Assembly: GCA_028869325.1 (NCBI GenBank)
Contig: JAGWST010000324.1
Coordinates: 1 to 8,562, forward strand
Length of the DNA stretch: 8,562 bases
Direction: 5' to 3'
From: a bacterium
GTDB taxonomy: Bacteria > Vulcanimicrobiota > Vulcanimicrobiia > Vulcanimicrobiales > SCRA01
The notes beneath the pieces were generated by a model, which ran no database searches, was not told where the DNA came from, and saw only the letters and a program-made list of their open reading frames with translations. Positions 1-5,873 of the stretch are shown here, piece by piece. Positions within the stretch are counted from its first letter, which is position 1. Every line of letters begins with the position of its first letter. The position numbers and the translations under genes were made by a program.

Positions 1-111
1 GTCATCAACCCCACCGGCACCACGCTGCGCAACGGGATGAAGGTACGAGTGCGCGGGCAATCGCAGTCAGACGGCTCGCTCAACGCCGATCAGATCGATC
101 TCGTGAGCTAA
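1..111 (+). CDS. C-terminal end of a DUF5666-like protein (5' truncated)
   Basis: Frame 1 is open from the window edge to a TAA at 109-111, giving the last 36 residues of a protein whose start lies outside the window. The peptide has a small beta-barrel pattern: an LRNGMKVRVRGQ strand, a short polar turn with DGSLN, then ADQIDLV at the end. The G-x-x-V-x-V-x-G ... DG-x-L-x-A-x-x-I pattern is typical of DUF5666 repeats, found in secreted or envelope proteins of unknown role. The assignment rests on this short motif alone, so the frame is more certain than the family. The stop overlaps the stop of the opposite-strand gene at 108-111. Confidence 0.6.
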   Translation, partial: VINPTGTTLRNGMKVRVRGQSQSDGSLNADQIDLVS

Positions 112-542
112 AGCTTGGCGTTCACCACGGCGTCGACGCCGGTGCCGTAGACGCGGTGGAATCCCTTGAGCACGTTGAGATTGTCGATCGGAATCAAGGC
201 GCTGACGTTCCAGACCCCGTTGTTCCAGCCGCCTCGGAACGACCCGACGGCCTGCACGCGGTTGACGTTGTAGGTCGGGCCCGAGACCTGGGCCGCGCCG
301 ACATAGGTCGCCGAGCCGACGGTGATGATCGGAACGACCTTGGTGTGGTCGCGATTGGCGACGTGGTTCGCCGCCATCAGATTGTTGATGAAGTTGTTCA
401 GCGGGCTCGCTATGGCCCTGACGGCCAGGACCCCGCCGGCGCCCAGCAGCACCTTGTCCAGAATGCTCGTCGCGGAGGCGCCGCCGACGGCCCCTACGGT
501 GAGCGCCGCCGCCAGCGCGGCGGCAAGGATCGGTCGCTTCAC
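108..542 (-). CDS. Small secreted protein of unknown family (144 aa)
   Basis: A GTG at 542-540 is chosen as start because AAGGAGAG (complement of 551-558) lies 8 nt upstream and the protein then opens with a clear Sec signal peptide: MKRP, a long Ala/Leu/Val core and a likely cut after ASA near residue 24. The frame stays open far upstream, but that part only shadows the UbiD gene. The mature part of about 120 residues has a hydrophobic helix (LLGAGGVLAVRAI), an Asn-rich stretch (NNFINNLMAANH), then beta-like segments (VPIITVGSATYVGAAQVSGP, VQAVGSF, WNVSALIPI) and a closing RVYGTGVDAVV. No catalytic motif, cysteine or lipobox is visible. It probably acts outside the cytoplasmic membrane. I do not recognise the family and assign no function. 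It is transcribed away from the ubiD-like gene across a 120-bp gap. Confidence 0.75.
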   Translation of the reverse strand: MKRPILAAALAAALTVGAVGGASATSILDKVLLGAGGVLAVRAIASPLNNFINNLMAANHVANRDHTKVVPIITVGSATYVGAAQVSGPTYNVNRVQAVGSFRGGWNNGVWNVSALIPIDNLNVLKGFHRVYGTGVDAVVNAKL

Positions 543-550
543 TACGCTAT

Positions 551-558
551 CTCTCCTT
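551..558 (-). promoter_or_regulatory. Shine-Dalgarno site of the 144-aa secreted protein
   Basis: Read on the minus strand the site is AAGGAGAG, eight bases before the GTG at 542. It decides this unusual start within a frame that is open for almost a kilobase upstream. Confidence 0.65.
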
Positions 559-579
559 CGAGGCGGTGGGCTCCGGCTA

Positions 580-594
580 TCAAAGACTCTTTGA
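580..594. promoter_or_regulatory. 15-bp palindrome in divergent intergenic region, candidate operator
   Basis: TCAAAGACTCTTTGA has perfect 7-bp arms around a single central C. It is AT-richer than its surroundings and lies in the gap between the divergent secreted-protein gene (start 542) and ubiD-like gene (start 663), where a dimeric regulator could control one or both. The outer bases nearly extend the symmetry (CTA at 577-579 against TAG at 596-598, one base out of register). The arms are short for a terminator and no T-run follows. No convincing -35/-10 pair could be placed. Regulatory function is inferred from symmetry and position only. Confidence 0.4.
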
Positions 595-629
595 GTAGGG
601 CCAGCCCCGACACCTGTGGTAACGCTTTT

Positions 630-641
630 CCGAGCACTCGG
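630..641. repeat. Short inverted repeat upstream of ubiD-like start
   Basis: CCGAG-CA-CTCGG is a perfect inverted repeat with 5-bp arms and a 2-base centre. It ends about 11 bases before the proposed ribosome binding site of the ubiD-like gene, so it could be a second operator half or a weak leader hairpin. Short GC-rich repeats of this size arise by chance in such DNA. Confidence 0.25.
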
Positions 642-652
642 GTTCCGCACGA

Positions 653-657
653 AGAGG
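653..657 (+). promoter_or_regulatory. Shine-Dalgarno site of the ubiD-like gene
   Basis: AGAGG sits five bases before the TTG at 663. It supports this non-ATG start, from which the protein begins in register with UbiD-family N-termini. Confidence 0.5.
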
Positions 658-662
658 TCACG

Positions 663-2174
663 TTGTACGACTCCCTTGCACCCTTCATCCACGCGCTGCG
701 GTCCGCAGGCGAGCTCGTGGAGGTCACCGTCGAGGTGGACCCGTTCCTCGAGATCGCCGAGATCGCCGATCGGGCGATGAAGGCCGGCGGACCGGCGCTT
801 CTCTTCACGAACGTTCGCGGGTCGGTGTTTCCCCTCCTCATCAACCAATTCGGGACCCAGCGCCGCATGGCCATGGCCCTGGGCGTCGAGAGCCTCGACG
901 CACTGAGCGCGCGCGTGCGCAACGCCCTGGACCTCCACGTGCCCAAGACGTTGGGCGGCAAGCTCTCCAAATTGCTCTCGATGGCGCCGTTGGCCAGCGC
1001 AATACCGCGCACGGTGGCCGGCGGCTCTTGCCAAGACGTGCGCATGCCGGAGCCCGATCTGCGCAAGCTCCCGGTTTTGACCACCTGGCCGCAAGATGGC
1101 GGCCCCTTCATCACGCTGCCGCTCGTCTTCACGCGCGACCCCGAGAGCGGGGGGCAAAACTGCGGCATGTACCGCATGCAGGTCTACGACCGCTGCACGA
1201 CGGGGATGCACTGGCAGCGTCACAAGCAGGGTCGCACGCATGCGCGCAAGTGGGGCGATCGTATCCCCGTCTCCGTGGCTATCGGCGCCGCACCGGCCGT
1301 CACCTACAGCGCGACGGCGCCGCTGCCTCCAATCGTCGACGAGATGGCGTTGGCCGGTTTCCTCCAAGGCGCGCCCGTGCGCATGGTCAAGTCGCTGACC
1401 AACGAGGTCCTGGTACCGGCGGATGCGGAGTTCGTCCTGGAGGGCTACGTCGACAACACCGATCTGCGCAGCGAGGGTCCCTTCGGCGATCACACCGGCG
1501 TCTACAGCCTAGCCGACCTCTACCCCACCTTCCACATCCAAGCGATCACGCATCGCGCACAACCGGTCTACGCCGCCACGCTGGTCGGAAAGCCGCCGAT
1601 GGAGGACGCTTGGCTTGGCAAGGCGACGGAGCGCATCTTTCTGCCCGTGCTGCAGATGGTGCTCCCGGAGGTGGCCGACATGAATCTGCCCGTCGAAGGC
1701 GGCTTTCATAATCTTGCGATCGTCTCGATCCGCAAATCGTACCCCGGGCACGCCTTCAAGGTGATGAACGCACTCTGGGGCCTGGGTCACATGATGATGC
1801 TGACGCGCACCATCTTGGTGGTCGACGCCGACGTCGACGTGCAGAACGTGCGTGAGACGGCGTGGTTCGCCCTCAACAACGTCGATCCGGCGCGGGACCT
1901 CATGATCGTCCCCGGGCCGGTCGACGATCTCGATCACAGCAGCTCGCACACGCCGGCGCTAGGCCACAAGATCGGCATCGACGCCACGCGCAAGAGCAAG
2001 GACGAAGGTTATGCGCGCGAGTGGCCGCCGGATATCGTGATGAACGAGCAGACGAGGGCGCTGGTGGACCGCCGCTGGCGCGAGTACGGATTGGAGGGCG
2101 TGCTCGAGCGCGGCGCGGCCGACGACTGGAGCGGTCAGCGGCCGCTCCGCTCGACGCGGCCGCCCGCGGAGTAG
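663..2174 (+). CDS. ubiD: UbiD-family decarboxylase, menaquinone (MqnL-like) type
   Basis: This prenylated-FMN-dependent, reversible (de)carboxylase has 503 residues, full length for UbiD. The TTG at 663 follows AGAGG with a 5-nt gap, and the product starts in family register (MYDSLAPFIHAL). UbiD motifs run in order: ADRAMKAGGPALLF near residue 38, LPVLTTWPQDGGPFITLPLV near 135, N166-C-G-M-Y-R171-M-Q (the Asn and Arg spaced as in the metal/prFMN site), TTGMHWQRHKQG near 179, ADAEFVLEG near 254 with E256 and E260, SEGPFGDHTG near 270 with acidic residues E271 and D276, and KPPMEDAWLGKATERIFLP near 310. All expected active-site residues seem present. The wording, especially the GGPFITLPLVFTRDP stretch and the GKATER segment, fits the actinobacterial-type menaquinone decarboxylase group (MqnL), which removes the carboxylate from 1,4-dihydroxy-6-naphthoate-type intermediates of the futalosine route. 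The UbiA-type gene 2.8 kb downstream supports this. The exact substrate is inferred. No UbiX (prFMN synthase) gene is in the window. Confidence 0.92.
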   Translation: MYDSLAPFIHALRSAGELVEVTVEVDPFLEIAEIADRAMKAGGPALLFTNVRGSVFPLLINQFGTQRRMAMALGVESLDALSARVRNALDLHVPKTLGGKLSKLLSMAPLASAIPRTVAGGSCQDVRMPEPDLRKLPVLTTWPQDGGPFITLPLVFTRDPESGGQNCGMYRMQVYDRCTTGMHWQRHKQGRTHARKWGDRIPVSVAIGAAPAVTYSATAPLPPIVDEMALAGFLQGAPVRMVKSLTNEVLVPADAEFVLEGYVDNTDLRSEGPFGDHTGVYSLADLYPTFHIQAITHRAQPVYAATLVGKPPMEDAWLGKATERIFLPVLQMVLPEVADMNLPVEGGFHNLAIVSIRKSYPGHAFKVMNALWGLGHMMMLTRTILVVDADVDVQNVRETAWFALNNVDPARDLMIVPGPVDDLDHSSSHTPALGHKIGIDATRKSKDEGYAREWPPDIVMNEQTRALVDRRWREYGLEGVLERGAADDWSGQRPLRSTRPPAE

Positions 2175-2183
2175 CGCCGGCTA
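2172..2183. repeat. Palindrome formed by two convergent stop codons
   Basis: TAGC-GCCG-GCTA spans the TAG of the ubiD-like gene (2172-2174) and the complement of the TAG of the metalloprotease gene (2181-2183). Just upstream, CTCCGC (2145-2150) can pair with GCGGAG (2166-2171) around a 15-base loop. Neither structure has a T-run after it on either strand, so neither is a convincing intrinsic terminator. Confidence 0.3.
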
Positions 2184-4853
2184 CCTCTTCTCGGCCTGCG
2201 GAGCGCCCGTCTCGGGAACCACCGTCTGTGCGCCGAGGGCCGCGTGCACCTTGCTCGCCAGGTCGACGAGGTGCGCGTACGTGAGCCGATCCAGCGACGT
2301 CGAGCGCAGCGCCCTTTGCAGGTCCGCGTACAGGTCGTGCAGCTCCACGGTGGCTAGCGCGCTTGCGTCGGGCGGCGTGCCGTGCGGCGGCGCCAATGTG
2401 AGGCCGATGAGGCGCTCCGCGTAGCGTTGCTGTAGGTCGCGGTGGACCAGTCCGATCGAGCGCAGGTACCGATCCCGCAGATCCGCGTAGACGCTGCGCT
2501 GCATCCAACTGAAGAGATCGGCGAGGTTCATGGTCGCGCCGGGCGCCGCATTCATCGTCATCTGGTCCAGCCGTTGCAGCATGAGCGGTTCGAACATCAT
2601 CGCGATGACGTGCTCCTGGTAGGCGGCCGCGATATCGGCGACGGCGACGTCGTGGCGTGCCGGCGGATCGTAGGCCCACGCGCCCGGCGTCCAGTTGTTC
2701 CACTCCGTGTAGACGAGCGTGTCGAGCAGGCGCGGCGAGAAGGTCCACGCGCGCTCCGAGAAGAGAAAGCGATCGAGCATGCCGAACGCCTGCACCTGGC
2801 GGGCGCGCGAGACCGGCTGGAACGGAACGGCCGCCCCGGGATCACCCTTGTGCGAGCGCGAGAGATAGGCACCGCCGATGAAGTGCTCCGGTATCTCTAA
2901 GCACGAGCGCTCGTGGCCGACGATCGTGCCGAACGCCTGGCGCGCCACCTCGTAAGACTCTCCGTAACCCGGCTCGCGCCAGTCGAGATTCTCCAGCAGG
3001 CTGCGCGCCAGCCGTAGCTGCGTCGCGCACCACGCCAGCGGATCGTCCGTGAGATCGCCGGTGTTCACGCGCGGATCGATGGCATGCCCGGCGGCGAAGC
3101 TGGCATCCTCATCGCCCGCGAAGCGGTACTGCGGGTCCGCCCACAGGCGCGCAAGCCGAGCGAGCTGGGGCTGCTCGTCGCGCGGCGTCCTCGCGCCAGG
3201 CAGCGGCTCGTAGCCGTAAGCGATGGCATGGTAGTCGTACGGCCCCAAGACGTCTTGAAAGTAGGCGCCGGTGGAGGCACCCTTCGGCCAGAGATTGACC
3301 GGAGCGTACTCCATGACGGTCGAGGCCACGCCGTGCACGTCGGTAAAGGCTTTGCTGCGCAACTGCGCCGGCGTGTAGGCCTCCGAGCCGATGAAGTTGT
3401 GGTTCAGGCCAAAGTCGTGACCCGATTCGTGGAGCACGATGGCGCGCAAGGCGTCCTTGCGGAACTGCTCGCGAAACTCCTCGCTCTGGTTGAGGCCCAT
3501 CTGCGCGAAGGCATCGAGCGCGAAGGTGCCCTGCGCGCGCATGTGCGCGCCGAAGCCCGCCCCGCCGGGACCTGCCGGCGCCCCGCGCGGCCGCAGCGGA
3601 TCGACCACGAAATCGTTGAAGTCGTTGTAGAAGCGCAGATCGTTGCCGTCCAGCAGCACGCCCACGTTGATCTCCTGCCCCGTGCGCGGATCGTAGACCA
3701 CCTCCGCCTCGGCGCCGAACTCGACGTTGGAGCCGGTCACCCAGCGCACCACGTTGTAACGGATGTCGTCGGGACTCCAGCGGGGATCGCTCGGCTGATC
3801 GCGCACCTGCACCGCGTCGCTGATGCCGATGCGCTCGAAGGCGGCGTTCCAGGCCAGCAGCGCGTCGCGCACGGTCTGCCGGTACTCGGGCGGAATCGAG
3901 TCGCTGAGGTAGTAGACCAACGGATGCTTCGCCGGCGAGAGCGGCTTGGAGGGATCGCTGGGCTGCATGTCCCAGCGCATGATGTAGCGCTCGCGGTTGT
4001 CGCGGCCCGCGTAGTCTCCGTATGCCAGCCGCGTGATGTTCCAGTAGCCCACGCGCGAGTCGGCCAGACGAGGCATGTACGAAGACGCGTCGGGTGCCAG
4101 CGCGATGTTGTAGTCGATGTTGAGCTCGACGCTGCGCGGATCGGGCACGTTGTCGATCGGCCCGGCCTTTTGGCTGGCGAAGGTCTGATCGGCCTGCAGC
4201 ACCACGTTGTCGGGGAAAGCCTCCGTCTTGCCCCAGAACGTGCGCTTGGAATCCAGCCGATAGCTCTCCAGCGGATTGGAGGCACCCAGGCTCTCCCGCA
4301 GGGTGGCGGCGACGGCGGAGACGTCGCCCAGGAACGGCTGCGCATCGAAGATGACGTCGCCGCTTGCGTCGTCCCGCGCGACGATCGGCGCCACGGCCAC
4401 CACCGACTGCGAGTAGGTGCTCGCGGCGGCCAGCTGCGCGGCGCTCCCCTTGGCGTCGTAGATGGTGTTCGGCCAGGTAATGACGACTTGGTCGTCGCTG
4501 GTGGTGAAGGTCATGATGCGCGCTGGCGCGAGGTAGACGTAGCCCGGGAAGATGGTGAAGCCGCCCAAGCCGTTCTCCGGTATGGCCGCCTCGATGAACG
4601 CCTTGCCGAGCTGCTGCCGCGTGAGCTGAATGTAGACAGCGCCGTTCTTGCGCCAGAGCGTCAACAGACCGCTCTGCTTGGCAGCACCCTTTGCGAATGC
4701 CGCGATGGTCTGCGGCTTTCCGCTATCGGGCGACTCCGCAGGCGTGGCCGAGGGCGTGGTGTCCGCCGCGCCGGCACGCGCCGCGCCGGTCTGCGTGCCG
4801 ACGAGCGCGGCGGCGAGGAGCGAAGAGAGGAGAAGCACCTGAAAGACACGCAC
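2181..4853 (-). CDS. Secreted zinc-dependent metalloprotease of the DUF5117/DUF4953 (met-zincin) family
   Basis: This 890-residue protein starts at a GTG (4853-4851), chosen because GAGG (complement of 4863-4866) lies 9 nt upstream and a Sec signal peptide follows: MRVFQVLLLSSLLAAALVG, then an Ala-rich region. After a Pro/Ser-rich linker comes a beta-rich N-terminal region from about residue 55 (LLTLWRKNGAVYIQL, FTIFPGYVYLAPARI) that matches the DUF5117 style. The catalytic core has H475-E-S-G-H479-D-F-G-L-N-H485, so His475, His479 and His485 should bind zinc and Glu476 is the general base. The Met-turn is VMEYAPVNLWP with M514. Upstream, LLAWNAAFERIGI and VRWVTGSNVEFGAEAEVVYDPRTGQ, and the C-terminal alpha region, are also family-like. 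Length fits the 800-900 aa usual for the group. All catalytic residues are present, so it is probably active outside the cytoplasm; the natural substrate of this family is unknown. It converges on ubiD with 6 bp between stops and diverges from the prenyltransferase gene. Confidence 0.93.
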   Translation of the reverse strand: MRVFQVLLLSSLLAAALVGTQTGAARAGAADTTPSATPAESPDSGKPQTIAAFAKGAAKQSGLLTLWRKNGAVYIQLTRQQLGKAFIEAAIPENGLGGFTIFPGYVYLAPARIMTFTTSDDQVVITWPNTIYDAKGSAAQLAAASTYSQSVVAVAPIVARDDASGDVIFDAQPFLGDVSAVAATLRESLGASNPLESYRLDSKRTFWGKTEAFPDNVVLQADQTFASQKAGPIDNVPDPRSVELNIDYNIALAPDASSYMPRLADSRVGYWNITRLAYGDYAGRDNRERYIMRWDMQPSDPSKPLSPAKHPLVYYLSDSIPPEYRQTVRDALLAWNAAFERIGISDAVQVRDQPSDPRWSPDDIRYNVVRWVTGSNVEFGAEAEVVYDPRTGQEINVGVLLDGNDLRFYNDFNDFVVDPLRPRGAPAGPGGAGFGAHMRAQGTFALDAFAQMGLNQSEEFREQFRKDALRAIVLHESGHDFGLNHNFIGSEAYTPAQLRSKAFTDVHGVASTVMEYAPVNLWPKGASTGAYFQDVLGPYDYHAIAYGYEPLPGARTPRDEQPQLARLARLWADPQYRFAGDEDASFAAGHAIDPRVNTGDLTDDPLAWCATQLRLARSLLENLDWREPGYGESYEVARQAFGTIVGHERSCLEIPEHFIGGAYLSRSHKGDPGAAVPFQPVSRARQVQAFGMLDRFLFSERAWTFSPRLLDTLVYTEWNNWTPGAWAYDPPARHDVAVADIAAAYQEHVIAMMFEPLMLQRLDQMTMNAAPGATMNLADLFSWMQRSVYADLRDRYLRSIGLVHRDLQQRYAERLIGLTLAPPHGTPPDASALATVELHDLYADLQRALRSTSLDRLTYAHLVDLASKVHAALGAQTVVPETGAPQAEKR

Positions 4854-4880
4854 GAACGGAATCCTCGACTCGGAACGACG

Positions 4881-4896
4881 AAAAGGAGACGCCTCC
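4881..4896 (-). promoter_or_regulatory. Small terminator-like hairpin in the metalloprotease leader
   Basis: On the minus strand the order is GGAG-GCGT-CTCC followed directly by TTTT, about 30 bases before the protease GTG start. The stem is only 4 bp, so a real attenuator is doubtful. The rest of the 144-bp divergent gap (4854-4997) shows no promoter pair I can support. Confidence 0.18.
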
Positions 4897-4997
4897 GAAA
4901 ACGCCCGCCTCGCGGAAATGGTATGCGAGCGCCGCGCGCCCGGGACCTCCCGCCGTGCCAGGGAGCCAGCCTCGCGAGCGACAACATAGCGCCCTTG

Positions 4998-5873
4998 ATG
5001 GCCACGCGCATGGCGACGACCCTCGGAGAGCAGAGCAGGCTCTTCCTCCAGGACATCCGCATCTCGCATACGCTCTTTGCGCTGCCCTTTGCGTACGTGG
5101 GCGCCGTGGTCGCCGGAGCGGGGCATCCGAGCCTGCCTCAGCTGCTCTGGATCACCGTGGCGATGCTCGGTGCTCGCACCACGGCGATGGCCGCGAATCG
5201 GTTGCTCGACCGCGAGATCGACCGCCTCACGCCGCGCACCAAGAACCGTCCCCTCGCCAGCGGCCGCCTGCGCGGCGAGGTCATGTGGGCGGCGGCCGCC
5301 TGCGGCCTCGTGTTGCTGCTGGTTGGCGCCTGGGAGCTCAACCCGCTCTGCGTGAAGCTGCTTCCCATCGCGGCCGTGGGTCTGCTCACCTACCCGCTCT
5401 TCAAGCGCTTCACCTGGGGCGCCCATCTGATGCTCGGGGCGGTGGACGCGCTCGCCCCGCTGGGCGCCTACGTCGGCGTCGCCGCCGCGGTGCGGCTGCC
5501 GGCGCTGCTGCTCTTCCTGGCCGTGCTGCTGTGGGTGGCGGGTTTCGATCTGCCCTACGCCCTGATGGATGCCGACGCGGATCGCAGCAACCGCGTGCAC
5601 TCGTTCGTCGTGGCGTTCGGCGAGCACGCCACGCGGCGGGCGGCGTTGCTCTTCCACGCCGCCGCCACGTTGCTCTTGGCGCTGGCCGGCGCCGCCGCCG
5701 GCGCGGGTGCCTGGTGGTACGCCGTGCTGCCCGCGGGCGCCGCGCTGATCGCCTACGAGGCGAGCGAGCTGCGCTCGACCAATGTGCTGATGATGAACGA
5801 CCGTATCTTCAAGGCCAACATGCTCTTCTCACTGGCCGTGCTCGCCGCATCGGCCGCAGGGTACCTCGCATGA
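4998..5873 (+). CDS. ubiA: UbiA-family prenyltransferase, MqnP-like (4-hydroxybenzoate polyprenyltransferase type)
   Basis: This integral-membrane prenyltransferase attaches a polyprenyl chain to an aromatic acceptor. It has 291 residues from ATG 4998, or 287 from ATG 5010; neither has a good Shine-Dalgarno, and an in-frame ATG at 4923 is also possible but adds a polar tail, so the start is uncertain. The first Asp motif is N67-R-L-L-D71-R-E-I-D75, followed by RTKNRPLASG. The second is D191-A-D-A-D195 in YALMDADADRSNRVHSF; both bind Mg-diphosphate. The family segments SHTLFALPFAYVGAVVAG and LTYPLFKRFTWGAHLMLGAV match the 'ubiA_other' subgroup (TIGR01475-like), which includes MqnP of the futalosine menaquinone pathway. 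About eight or nine hydrophobic segments are visible. With the MqnL-like decarboxylase nearby, the likely acceptor is 1,4-dihydroxy-6-naphthoate, but this is inference. The stop overlaps the next gene's start (ATGA), indicating one transcript and translational coupling. Confidence 0.9.
   Translation: MATRMATTLGEQSRLFLQDIRISHTLFALPFAYVGAVVAGAGHPSLPQLLWITVAMLGARTTAMAANRLLDREIDRLTPRTKNRPLASGRLRGEVMWAAAACGLVLLLVGAWELNPLCVKLLPIAAVGLLTYPLFKRFTWGAHLMLGAVDALAPLGAYVGVAAAVRLPALLLFLAVLLWVAGFDLPYALMDADADRSNRVHSFVVAFGEHATRRAALLFHAAATLLLALAGAAAGAGAWWYAVLPAGAALIAYEASELRSTNVLMMNDRIFKANMLFSLAVLAASAAGYLA

Noticed and set aside
591..626. TTGAGT as a -35 element for the ubiD-like gene
   Set aside because: At 17 bases spacing the -10 position reads CTGTGG, and the nearest TAAC-type sequence is too far away.
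156..662. N-terminal extension of the ubiD-like protein by about 170 residues
   Set aside because: It runs antisense through the small secreted protein and is not UbiD-like; the TTG at 663 gives the family start and length.
543..1493. Upstream minus-strand extension of the 144-aa protein frame across the ubiD-like gene
   Set aside because: Low-complexity His/Arg/Ala-rich translation opposite UbiD motifs; the GTG at 542 has a good ribosome site and signal peptide.
3084..4997. Long plus-strand open frame antisense to the metalloprotease, in register with the prenyltransferase
   Set aside because: Translation is Arg/Val/Gly-rich without motifs, and the opposite strand encodes a clear protease. 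High GC keeps the antisense frame open; the prenyltransferase begins only near 4998.
4854..5657. Upstream minus-strand extension of the metalloprotease frame across the prenyltransferase gene
   Set aside because: It shadows a strongly conserved membrane protein, and a signal peptide with a ribosome site marks the real start at 4853.
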